From NCBI RefSeq assembly GCF_001649575.2, contig NC_051452.1, positions 4,283,370 to 4,347,369 on the forward strand: a stretch of DNA of 64,000 bases. Reading direction: 5' to 3'. Below, piece by piece: positions 57,801 to 64,000 of this stretch. The position numbers and the translations under genes were made by a program. Position 1 is the first letter of the stretch, and each line of letters starts with the position of its first letter. The notes beneath the pieces were generated by a model, which saw only the letters and a program-made list of their open reading frames with translations, was not told the DNA's origin and ran no database searches. The DNA is from Kryptolebias marmoratus (taxonomy: Eukaryota; Chordata; Actinopteri; Cyprinodontiformes; Rivulidae).

Positions 57801-58580
57801 TGTTCCCTGAAGGAAAGTAACCCTTATCTGAACACATAGTTTGGCCTTTGTGAATTTGTCATGAAGGAAACATATTTTTTTTCCTATGTGCACAATGTTT
57901 TGGCTACGTCTTTCCACAAATTTTTCACCATTTTCATGTCTTTATTTGTCTTTAAAGATGGCTTATACAGAATTTCATACTTCCTCACTGCCTTGGCCAG
58001 CTGCTCCTCAAAACTACACATTGTAAAAGCGTCAAAGTTCTGCCCAGCTGATTGGTTGAGAACAGACGCTGCACAAGGACTAGGATGCCTGCAAAATACT
58101 TTGGGATGGGCCCACAGCAACACCTGCTGCTTTTTGAGAAGAGCCAAAAGGGTATGCACTTTCACATCAAAGCCTCCAAAAGTCTCCAATGGTACCAGGA
58201 AAAATCGCTTTTTTTTAAAAAAAGAGTTGCTGGAGGGGTCTGAATACTTGCTAAATATTGCAACAAAGTTGCAAAGTTGGCAACACTGGTTCAACAGAAA
58301 AGGACTAATGTAGACACTAAATGCACTCTGAACTCCAATAAATACAACAACAAATAAAAAAATGAAAACAATAGAAAGCATGCTCAACTTTTAGAAAAAT
58401 TACCTCATCAAGAATTCAAGAATTTTGTTGTGTTTGTACCTTCTGCAAGAAGTAGCTCTGAAAGTTGATGAAGTTGTTGGTCTTGACAATGTTGGGGCAG
58501 CTCTTACAGCAAAACATTCTGGTGAACAGAGACTTCATGGCTGGTGGACCCTGCCATGTGCTCACCATGGCATTGGCTAT
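34428..58580 (-). CDS. taf2: TAF2 gene (TFIID subunit 2), ten 3' exons including the stop; 5' part lies right of the window
   Basis: TAF2 is a TFIID subunit with an M1-aminopeptidase-like fold that helps recognise the core promoter initiator. Ten minus-strand exons (141, 111, 194, 141, 70, 110, 230, 165, 103, 305 bp) encode the HEAT-like and C-terminal regions: [65 protein letters not shown], then the diagnostic tail of eight His, a Lys run, alternating KH, and a SPASGRS-type end. All junctions fit in phase, except that one exon contains one extra base (see the exon at 48673). The aminopeptidase-like N-terminal exons must lie beyond 64000. ENPP2 follows downstream on the same strand, as in mammals. 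Confidence 0.95.
35603..35705 (-). CDS. taf2: TAF2 exon
   Basis: Encodes [20 protein letters not shown], then [10 protein letters not shown], closely matching the mammalian [15 protein letters not shown] segment. The acceptor is TTGTAG and the donor CCAG/GTAAGC. Confidence 0.95.
35889..36053 (-). CDS. taf2: TAF2 exon, acidic/proline-rich linker
   Basis: Encodes [32 protein letters not shown] and a DDD-containing end (55 codons), leading to YKIR. The acceptor is CTCGTAG and the donor AGG/GTTTGA. This linker is the least conserved part relative to mammals. It is assigned by exon phase and by its position between two certain TAF2 exons. Confidence 0.82.
37145..37374 (-). CDS. taf2: TAF2 exon
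   Basis: Encodes [20 protein letters not shown] and [20 protein letters not shown], then a less conserved tail. The acceptor is GCCATAG and the donor TCT/GTGAGT. Confidence 0.95.
37510..37780. repeat. AGCTAAAAGCTA-rich interspersed repeat
   Basis: Multiple copies of GCTAAAAGCTAAAAGTAGC, then GCAGATTTCAAAGAG and CTCAATGTATTTCTATGGGG, a common fish repeat arrangement. A related short stretch occurs at about 48960-49020. No coding content. Confidence 0.45.
38460..40240. other. TAF2 intron, no gene recognised
   Basis: Contains an A/C-rich tract (38800-39170) of repeat-like character and otherwise unassigned AT-rich sequence. The open frames at 38813-39142 and 39611-40081 have no recognisable domain. 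Confidence 0.5.
40250..41460 (+). pseudogene. Non-LTR retrotransposon 3' end (RT C-terminus plus PD-(D/E)-like tail)
   Basis: Plus-strand pieces: [14 protein letters not shown] (degenerate YLGI box), [52 protein letters not shown], then [20 protein letters not shown]. At 41154-41360: [19 protein letters not shown], then [19 protein letters not shown]. The PDIVV...IDVAAP order resembles restriction-like endonuclease cores, a point inferred only. Several frameshifts. Ends at a (TA)n tract, as expected for an element with a microsatellite-like tail. Confidence 0.65.
41462..41490. repeat. (TA)n microsatellite at LINE 3' end
   Basis: About 14 TA units directly after the LINE 3' sequence. Confidence 0.95.
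41550..42284. mobile_element. Non-autonomous DNA transposon (MITE-like), 735 bp
   Basis: The ends TACCATATTTTCCGCACTAT and, inverted, TACCGTATTTTATGGACTAT are imperfect repeats. Subterminal GGATTATAAAGCGCACTG (left) and CAGATTATAAGGCGCACTGG (right) are similar but lie in the same orientation. TA on both sides could be a 2-bp duplication. No transposase. This end sequence is very common in fish genomes. Confidence 0.65.
42290..44225. other. TAF2 intron, nothing recognised
   Basis: AT-rich; holds one (AAC)n stretch near 43405-43430. No coding or repeat family identified. Confidence 0.55.
44290..45160 (-). pseudogene. LINE 5' part (leader and endonuclease), antisense, gapped
   Basis: Reading the minus strand from 45160, the leader (GTGGAGGGGTTTGAGTGTCC, AGTAGGGTCACCCAAGGCAG) matches the leader of the LINE at 52920. 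After the N gap (44518-44924) comes an endonuclease piece: [56 protein letters not shown] (44500-44306). Confidence 0.75.
44518..44924. other. Assembly gap
   Basis: All N, inside a LINE copy; the frames running across it are artefacts of N translation. Confidence 0.99.
45235..45480 (-). pseudogene. Second endonuclease fragment of the same LINE family
   Basis: The minus strand reads [20 protein letters not shown], then [17 protein letters not shown], the same segment as 44306-44500 but diverged. It therefore comes from a different copy lying next to the first. Confidence 0.7.
45833..45884. repeat. (GT)n microsatellite
   Basis: About 26 GT units. Preceded at 45690-45780 by a GGTTTAGG/TTAGGG-like degenerate tract. 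Confidence 0.97.
45889..46955. mobile_element. hAT-like remnant (tentative)
   Basis: Left end AGGGGTGGGAATTTTTAGAT; inverted right end GGGGGTTAGAATCGATTTTT. These tips resemble fish hAT elements but are poorly matched, and no target duplication is clear. The frame at 46210-46554 (minus) has no recognised motif. Confidence 0.35.
46976..47085 (-). CDS. taf2: TAF2 exon
   Basis: Encodes [16 protein letters not shown], then [15 protein letters not shown]. The acceptor is taken as AAGCAG before ACATAAG, because this restores VRHKIL; an alternative AG three bases upstream would add one residue. Donor TCAG/GTGAGA. Confidence 0.94.
48070..48139 (-). CDS. taf2: TAF2 exon
   Basis: A 70-bp exon encoding [20 protein letters not shown], then HYV. 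The acceptor is ATGCAG and the donor AG/GTCAGT. Phase agrees with both sides. Confidence 0.93.
48673..48813 (-). CDS. taf2: TAF2 exon with an apparent one-base insertion
   Basis: The 5' part encodes [10 protein letters not shown] and the 3' part [20 protein letters not shown] to ALVDYTR, each a clear TAF2 match. They sit in different frames because the coding strand reads AAGAAATGG where AAGAATGG is needed (about 48778-48783). The exon is 141 bp instead of the 140 required by the phases of both flanking exons. A sequencing or assembly error in a short A run is the likeliest cause, because all other exons are intact and TAF2 is essential. A true allele-level frameshift cannot be excluded. Confidence 0.88.
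49092..49285 (-). CDS. taf2: TAF2 exon
   Basis: Encodes [34 protein letters not shown] and [18 protein letters not shown]. The 194 bp ends with a two-base overhang matching the next exon. The acceptor is CTTTAG and the donor AG/GTACAG. Confidence 0.95.
49940..50990 (-). pseudogene. L1-type LINE 3' fragment, antisense
   Basis: The minus strand encodes the C-terminal region after the [16 protein letters not shown], then [38 protein letters not shown] (50494-50255), followed by a frame with [20 protein letters not shown] at about 50235-50170. Upstream pieces at 50620-50989 belong to the same ORF2 in other frames. An (AC)n tract lies at 50071-50093, just within the 3' end. Confidence 0.65.
51377..51487 (-). 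CDS. taf2: TAF2 exon
   Basis: Encodes [19 protein letters not shown], then [10 protein letters not shown], exactly 37 codons. The acceptor is TCCTAG and the donor AAA/GTAAAG. Confidence 0.95.
51700..51960. repeat. Two abutting teleost repeats
   Basis: 51708-51815 shares GTTGCCAACTCC and GATGTCATCGTCTAATTTGC with 21270-21900. 51819-51945 carries TTATTTAACCAGGCAAATCC, TTGAGATCACAGATCTCTTT and CAAGGGAGGCCTAG, a separate common repeat. Confidence 0.5.
52196..52915. other. Unassigned block inside the second DIRS element
   Basis: It begins GGGCTGGGCAATGTATCC, a phrase common at tips of fish hAT-type MITEs, and carries a 156-codon open minus-strand frame (52246-52716) without a recognised domain. 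No matching right tip was found. Confidence 0.35.
52918..55380 (+). pseudogene. LINE: leader, endonuclease start, gap, RT; 3' end replaced by DIRS
   Basis: The leader 52918-53340 matches the copy at 45160-44930. [19 protein letters not shown] at about 53358-53415 is the endonuclease N-terminus. After the N gap, the RT side reads [95 protein letters not shown] and [14 protein letters not shown]. It stops short of the catalytic YxDD motif, where DIRS sequence begins. The Y of the conserved EKAYD is L here. Confidence 0.8.
53431..54346. other. Assembly gap
   Basis: All N, within the LINE endonuclease/linker region. Confidence 0.99.
54515..55930 (+). pseudogene. Chimeric ORF: LINE RT fused in frame to DIRS RT start
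   Basis: 471 codons from ATG 54515. Residues 1 to about 288 are LINE RT (ending [12 protein letters not shown]). From about residue 310 the frame reads [20 protein letters not shown] and [12 protein letters not shown], which is DIRS RT fingers/palm. After about 55560 the DIRS reading continues in another frame, so the C-terminal 120 residues are out-of-frame. The upstream end of the ORF is open into LINE sequence. Neither RT is complete. Confidence 0.75.
55560..55970 (+). pseudogene. DIRS reverse transcriptase palm with intact YLDDW
   Basis: The frame at 55581-55970 encodes [20 protein letters not shown], then [32 protein letters not shown] and [10 protein letters not shown]. The catalytic YLDDW motif is preserved, unlike the first DIRS element (YLYDW). 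It is separated by a frameshift from the fingers at 55450-55555. Confidence 0.85.
56075..56760 (+). pseudogene. DIRS RNase H and connection remnant
   Basis: [37 protein letters not shown] and LIRTDNTTV (56140-56335) form the RNase H core; the TDAS-like Asp is seen as [26 protein letters not shown] pieces, then [20 protein letters not shown] and [19 protein letters not shown] follow at 56467-56710. A CCTAA-rich insert (56345-56368) interrupts the RNase H. Confidence 0.75.
56860..57760 (+). pseudogene. DIRS tyrosine recombinase remnant, catalytic block partly deleted
   Basis: The N-terminal arm ([27 protein letters not shown] at 56990-57070) and [20 protein letters not shown] (about 57095-57150) are seen, then a broken catalytic region with [20 protein letters not shown] at 57598-57660. 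The HxxR segment present in the first DIRS copy is missing between them. The right terminal repeat follows at 57734. Confidence 0.65.
57779..58435. other. TAF2 intron, repeat flank
   Basis: Starts with a GTTCCCT/AGGGAAC hairpin. The rest is unassigned; the overlapping frames at 57861-58387 on both strands have no recognised motif. Confidence 0.45.
58440..58580 (-). CDS. taf2: TAF2 exon
   Basis: Encodes [33 protein letters not shown] and FQSYFLQK, exactly 47 codons. The acceptor is TTTACAG and the donor AAG/GTACAA. It is the most 5' TAF2 exon seen in the window. Confidence 0.94.
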
Positions 58581-58584
58581 CTGT

Positions 58585-61500
58585 AAATTTAAGACAAGAA
58601 AAGCTGAACAGATTTTCCAGCCAATTCAGACCACAGATTACTTTGGGTTCAGTTCATGTTTTGTTGGACTGGAGGACTGTCAGTAGTCACCACAGAAAAA
58701 CCAACGAGTGAATAAAACAGTAAAACAAGGTTCTAAATTCCTGCAAACAACAAAGGATAAAAATGACAATGTTGAAACTTGTGTAACAATGTCCTTTTTT
58801 AGGTTTGCAAGGTAAACAGTAAATGTATACATGAGCAGGACATGTTTCCTCAGACATAAAGGCCTCAGAAGACTTTGAGCTTACAGGATATTGCGGAATT
58901 TATGTTAAGGGTCACTGACACAGGATGGTGTATTTGTATAAATAAAAAAGGACAAGGACACTTGTAAAATTCAGATGTGTTTATAAGTGGTCCAAATACA
59001 CAGAAAAAGCTGTGCATCACTGTGGATCACACATCTGAATTTGTACGGTTTTTAATGCATATCAGTTTTTATCACTGTCCTTATCTTTTCCTTTACACCT
59101 TCCCACATTTTACACCAAATTAGTCAGCTAAGCCATCTCAGACAATCCTAGTCCAACCAGCAGAGGATTCAAGTGTGCCATACTTCACTTTGTGGTGGGT
59201 TGGTCAGTAGAGTGTGTGTTTATGTGCATGTCAGAGTGTGTTTGAGCTTGTATGTCAAATCTGTGTGTGCCACAGAGTCTGTCGGGGTCTGTTGCTGCAA
59301 GACGTGCAGCTTGGCCATTTCAACCCCCACTTGGATTATTACTTTATGAAAATATTGGTTCAGGTGGAACCTAAAGGCCTGAAATCCAAGAGAGGAGAAA
59401 GTTGGAGTACACCAAATCCAAAGAATAAAACATTTCCTGCCATCATAGAATGGGATTATTCAGTCAAATGCACATCAGTGAAGTAAGAGTTAAACTGATT
59501 GTGGCTTCTTGTTTTTCTTCTACTTTTTCACATTATTATCTGAACTAAACATTGAGTAAAAATGACATCTTTACTAGAGTTAACTGAAAGGAAAGGAGGA
59601 GACAATATGTGTCAGAAATTATTTCAGAGGCCATAAAGTGAACCTCTTTGTTCCCATTTTTCATCCCTCACTACTCATTCCCCTCTTTCAGTCTTCACTA
59701 ATAGAAATAACCCACGTGATTTGTTTTTCATTTGTTTCTTTACATTTAATATTTTCCTGAACACAAATGTTAATTGGGACTTATTGCAATAATTTAGCAA
59801 ATATTTTGACCCAAGCTAAGAAACTTCTTCTGGTTATCTCTGTCGACCTAGTGTCTATGGCAGAGGTGTGCAATCCTGCATGTTTTAGTTGTTTCCCTGC
59901 TCCAACACATCTAATTTCACTGGTTAAATTCAGAGAAAAGTTGGTTAATCGCTTGATTTTTGCCACTTAAAATAAATATCCATCCATCTATTGTCTATCG
60001 CTTGCTCCGTAGTCGGGTTGCAGGAGCAGCAGCTTGAGCAGGGAAACCCAGCCACCTCTTCCAGCTCTACCAGGAGGATTCCAAGGCATTCCCAGACCAA
60101 CCTTCTCAATGTGGAGGATAACATAACTTCTCACCCTATCTCTAAAGGCTTCGCCATACTCCATAAGAAGTCAAGAAGTCTGTTTGCTGTTGTGGTTGTG
60201 AGACACACTCTTCATAGACCACAAGACACTTGGATCAGAACTCCCGGGAAGCTCCTCCCTCCTCCTACAGCGTTAAAACAGGTTTCTTCTCACCTGCTTC
60301 TCAACTCTCCTGTCCTTGTTTTGCTGGAACAGCTGTTTTTTCCTAACAGCCTCGGCCAGCTGCTTCTCAGTGGAGCAGTAGAAGCTTCATTAAAGTCAAC
60401 CGGCTTTTCTGTATAAACACGCCCACAACAACTTCTGACCTATCACACAATACTAAAATCGCTGTTAACCAGTGTGTAATAATACACCAACGTGCCAGCA
60501 GTATTAAAGCATTTAAAAATAAAAATGAAAGCAGTTCAGTAGTTACTTGCAACATTTGTAATTTAGGTATTTCTTGTGGTGGTAGCAATAGCCTTTTGAA
60601 GTTGTTGGATGTCCTATCCTCCTCAGACTACATAACTGACATAACAGAGCTACCAGAGCTGTATAAAAACGTTCATCACCTGACATCACCTTGTGGATAA
60701 AAAAACCCTGACAACATGAACACAGATTTTCTTTACTACTGACCTCTGAAGCACATGATGACATTGATTTTAATAACGTTGATTTACTAATTGTGGGTAC
60801 TCTGCAAGTCTGTGCTGAAAAAAAAAAGCTAAATATTTCAGGTATCAAACTGAGACACTGTATGGGCTGATACTCAACCTAAATGACTCAGATCAATATG
60901 GGGAACAAAAAATCTTGATGGGGAAATTCTTAGTACGGAAGGATTTGAATCTGCCTCTGAAGTAGCACTAAAAACAGAGTCAGGTCCTGTGAGTTCACAT
61001 AAAGAAACACCTACAACATCCCCACCAAAAAGTACAGGACAGAACTGATTGTACCAACAATTGTAACTAATGCTGAAAACCTTTTCCTCTCTTCTGTTTC
61101 TTTACAATGAGACAATGACTGGAAGTGTAGGGCATTTTTTTTGTCTTGCCAACATGGCTGACAGTTTACATTCCGCACCTGCTGTTTGGAGACAATCTCC
61201 TCTGAAATCCCAACTTTATGTACCAGGAAAACACTGACAATTAGAAAAACTGCCTCCTACACATCGACAACTTTCTTTATTCCCGTTATAACTTCAGCTA
61301 AACAAGTTTTCATAATCTAATGACTGTCAAATGCTCAACAAAACTAATAATTCTAAAGATTAATAAAAAGAAACGGTCTTCATCATCTAAAATCCTTGTG
61401 TCAAATATCATTGCACTAAAGATGAGTTTACCTAACCTAACCTTCTTAAGGATAAATGCCTCCAAAAATGAAGCTAGCACTCCTGATTCATACAAACTTT

Positions 61501-62080
61501 TACAGATTCTATAACACTGACAATAAGTTGTGGCCATAGGCAATTTAAGAATTCCTTTAAGTTAAAAAGATTCTTCAGTTTTTGTCTCCAACAGGTAATA
61601 CCTAATTAATTTGTAGTACAATATAATTTTGTTCTCCAATTTATAAAATAATTTTAAAAAAATCCAGATGAAAAAATATTTAAATGATAAAATTACATTG
61701 GAATATCTAAACATTTACATTCATGTTTGGCAGTTGCAGTCTTAGTTTTGCACGAATTTCAAAAGCTGAGTTTGTCATGGTTCACAATTCATCTACAATG
61801 TAGTGGGCTACAAGGTGGTTCTAAAACGATTATCGATTATCTTCAAACTTAAACGGCTGTGGCTTATTTTATTTGAATAAATACTGATTTAATTTAATAA
61901 CCAAAATCAAAGAACCCTATTCATCACAGGCTGCTCACCAACAGTTAACACAGATGCTAACTTAACATTGAAAACACCATAGAAATGCTAATGCGATTAG
62001 CATCATGTATATCACTTAATGTTAAAAATAGTCATGCTATGATAACTTCAGAATTCAGTGAAGAAATGATGAAAAAATGT
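58585..62080. other. TAF2 intron, mostly unassigned
   Basis: Holds a half copy of the 16541 MITE near 59860-59960 and a LINE-tail-like repeat at 59980-60120 (GTAGTCGGGTTGCAGGAGCA, TACCAGGAGGATTCCAAGGC). No further TAF2 exon was found on the minus strand, so the next upstream exon is probably beyond 64000. Confidence 0.5.
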
Positions 62081-62290
62081 GAAAACACGTGGTTTCACTA
62101 GAAGAATCTCTGGTAACTCTATTGGGACAAAATGCACCACACATCTACTCTGCTGAATGTTTCTGCTCTTGGTGGAGGAGGAAGCTTTTCTCTGTCTCCC
62201 GTACCCTCTCCCCTCTCTGCCCTGCTTCAGTTCTGTGTCTGTCTTTTCCTTTGGAGCCTCTCTTTGCATATCTTCCAAAATTTGTGAATT

Positions 62291-62722
62291 ATGGATTTGG
62301 TCAGCTGGTCTCTCAACGCCATTGATCAAATTTTCTCAACGAGAAGACAGAGTTTGAGGGAACCCTCTTGTCCAGACGGGACATTTTTCTCCGGTTACAC
62401 AATGGACTCCTGGCAGTAGTGGAGGATTGTGTGTCTGTCGATACTGTCAGTCGAGGATGTCAAAGATGTGTACACAAGTGGATTTTTGATAACAGGCTTT
62501 CTGCTTTTTGGAGTTGGCGGTTACCTGGCATATCGAGAACTTCAGAAAACCTCGGCAGCTGTTCTTGCCACTGTGAGGCTGCCAGGCATGTGTGATGGGA
62601 TCTTTGGAGCGATCAACACTCAGACTGTGATGCTACGTGAGCTGAATCGCAGACTGGATGCGATCCTTTCACAGGATTGCAGGCTAGATGCGGTTCCTGG
62701 ACTCGGGGATGAAATGGGATAA
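62291..62722 (+). pseudogene. Small ORF upstream of L1 ORF1, membrane-segment protein with one amber codon
   Basis: From ATG 62291 to TAA 62720 the frame is 143 codons long, broken only by TAG at codon 43 (62417-62419). Before the stop: MDLVSWSLNAIDQIFSTRRQ and SCPDGTFFSGYTMDSWQ. After it: SVEDVKDVYTSGFLITGFLL, FGVGGYLAYRELQKTS (a hydrophobic segment followed by a basic/polar stretch) and a helical tail with LRELNRRLDAIL. I do not recognise a characterised family. Its place just before ORF1 suggests an element-encoded extra ORF, and the broken frame suggests recent inactivation or readthrough. Confidence 0.5.
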
Positions 62723-63028
62723 ATCTTGACTTCCGGTTTGATCACCAGCACGATGGCCGCGCTGTGAACAAGCTCCTGAGGAAACCCAAGAAATAGAATA
62801 CCTAACCCCATTAAACACGATGCAAACTTGTTTCAAGTGGTGAATAAGGAAGGGGGTGAGTGAAGTACACCAAAACCGATGCTTTGAATAGTTAAAAAAG
62901 TAGAAGCTTAAAGTTGGGAAAATATCGCTAGCATCGCGGCTAATGCTAATCGCAGCTCAGACGAAGCTAAGCAGTAAAGAACTGATATTGCAATCTGAGG
63001 CTTAAGTTAAACAACCAGTTGTGGAGCT

Positions 63029-63916
63029 ATGGCTGAACTGGAAACGGTACTACAGGAAATAAGAAGCTTTCGCCTGGAAAATAATACGCAATTGGGGGAA
63101 ATTAAAGAAGAAATCCTAAAGGTGAACGCCAGACTGGACGAGGCTGAGGGGCGGATTGAGAAAGCGGAGGAGAGGATTCAGAACACAGAGGATGCCGTGA
63201 CTGAAATAATAAAGCTACAGATAAAGTGGGAGGATAAGTTGATGGACTTAGAGAGCCGCACAAGAAGAGAGAACATATGCATTTATGGCGTACCTGAGAC
63301 AGCAGAACGAGACTCACCATCAATGAGTGATTTTGTTGAGAAATTGCTCCGTGAGGACTTGGAGCTGCAAGACGAGCTCGACATGAGTATTGAACGTGCA
63401 CATCGCTCTCTGGGCCCGCCACCCCCATGTGATGCTCCACCGCGATCTATTGTGGTGAAATTCCTCAGTTTTAAAACAAAAGAATCCCTGCTTCGCAAGG
63501 CATGGCAGAAAAGAGGATTCACCTGGAAGAGCAAACAAGTGAATTTGGACCATGACTACCCCCCTCTGATTTTAAAAAAACGAAAAGAGTATGCAGAGGT
63601 GCGCAAGATCCTGAAGGAGGAACAGATCCCTTTCCAGACCCTCTTTCCAGCCCGGCTGAGGGTGAAGTATGCGGATGAAACGAAGATCTACAGCACAGTG
63701 AGGGAAGCTACCGAGGACATGTCCAGTAGAGGGTATGCTGTGAAGGTCGTTAAAGCACCAGAAACGGTCCTGGAACAACTGAAGCAGCTGTCCTGGAGCA
63801 GGGTGGGGAGAGGACCGAGGAGAGGTGCAGCGGACAAGAGGCAGGACCCCACAGCCAGTTACAGAGATAAACTCAGAGCCTTTAGGAGGACATCGCCTAC
63901 GCCTTCAGGAAATTGA
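63029..63916 (+). CDS. L1 ORF1p-like RNA-binding protein
   Basis: 295 codons, uninterrupted, ATG at 63029. Residues about 5-75 form a heptad-rich coiled coil (VLQEIRSFRLENNTQLGEIK, then EEILKVNARLDEAEGRIEKA) for trimerisation. Residues about 80-175 are an RRM-like core starting RRENICIYGVPE, with SIERAHRSLG and RSIVVKFLSFKTKESLL. The C-terminal domain contains YPPLILKKRKEYAEVRKILK and FPARLRVKYADETKIY. This is the order of L1 ORF1p (transposase-22 family), a nucleic-acid chaperone of the LINE ribonucleoprotein. The tail is basic (RVGRGPRRGAADKRQ). Confidence 0.9.
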   Translation: MAELETVLQEIRSFRLENNTQLGEIKEEILKVNARLDEAEGRIEKAEERIQNTEDAVTEIIKLQIKWEDKLMDLESRTRRENICIYGVPETAERDSPSMSDFVEKLLREDLELQDELDMSIERAHRSLGPPPPCDAPPRSIVVKFLSFKTKESLLRKAWQKRGFTWKSKQVNLDHDYPPLILKKRKEYAEVRKILKEEQIPFQTLFPARLRVKYADETKIYSTVREATEDMSSRGYAVKVVKAPETVLEQLKQLSWSRVGRGPRRGAADKRQDPTASYRDKLRAFRRTSPTPSGN

Positions 63917-64000
63917 GGTTTACCCACTCAGATACTGTTAATTAAGATGTGCATTTGGTTTATGGTCCATAATATGTAAATAAGAAAGGTTTCTCTTAGG

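Larger units (their letters stand above)
62085..64000 (+). mobile_element. L1-type LINE, 5' portion, runs off the window
   Basis: A pyrimidine-rich leader (62085-62290), a small ORF with a membrane-like segment, a 306-bp spacer and an intact ORF1 are in line on the plus strand. ORF2 would start after 64000. The intact ORF1 suggests a young copy. Confidence 0.75.

Overview
This is a vertebrate, almost certainly teleost-fish, chromosomal segment. It is AT-rich and intron-rich, and full of fish-type transposons (DIRS tyrosine-recombinase elements, hAT, Tc1-like, Harbinger-like, L2/RTE/L1/I-like LINEs). Two spliced host genes lie on the minus strand. Exons with correct acceptor/donor dinucleotides and matching codon phase identify them as ENPP2 (autotaxin, secreted lysophospholipase D; 12 exons from 31632 down to 532, 3' part beyond the left edge) and TAF2 (TFIID subunit 2; 10 C-terminal exons from 58580 down to the stop at 34428, 5' part beyond the right edge). 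Tandem same-strand ENPP2-TAF2 order is also the mammalian arrangement, so this is a conserved synteny block. No bacterial features, tRNA, rRNA or CRISPR were recognised.

Layout. 1-87 gap. 88-31632 ENPP2, whose large introns hold: a 3'-intact, 5'-truncated DIRS element (about 2004-5671); a nested insertion complex at 8065-14686 (an LTR-element-like insertion with a 5-bp target duplication in a 27-bp minisatellite, itself carrying 42-bp and 39-bp coding minisatellites, an intact hAT transposon with perfect 8-bp target duplication, and an antisense L2-like LINE); a palindromic MITE; an RTE fragment; a degenerate Tc1-like element; an I-like LINE with zinc knuckles; a 293-bp solo LTR. About 31640-32045 is GC-rich and is the likely ENPP2 5' end. 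33082-33999 is a Harbinger-like remnant between the genes. 34428-58580 is TAF2; its introns carry LINE 3' ends, a MITE, an antisense L1 3' fragment, and a second DIRS element (52150-57778, inverted terminal repeats visible) interrupted by a LINE whose reverse-transcriptase frame runs straight into the DIRS reverse transcriptase. 62085-64000 is the 5' part of an L1-type LINE with intact ORF1 and an unusual upstream membrane-segment ORF broken by one amber codon.

Together: the host genes encode unrelated functions (LPA production outside the cell; promoter recognition in the nucleus). Most of the remaining sequence is a layered transposon record. Most noteworthy are the apparently intact hAT transposase, the nested insertion chronology, the LINE-DIRS chimera, the L1 upstream ORF, a telomere-like patch in a DIRS RNase H, and a one-base frame disruption in a TAF2 exon that is probably an assembly or sequencing error. 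Four runs of N (1-87, 15196-15507, 44518-44924, 53431-54346) limit some calls. Exon limits come from reading splice signals by eye plus remembered homologous proteins, not from alignments.
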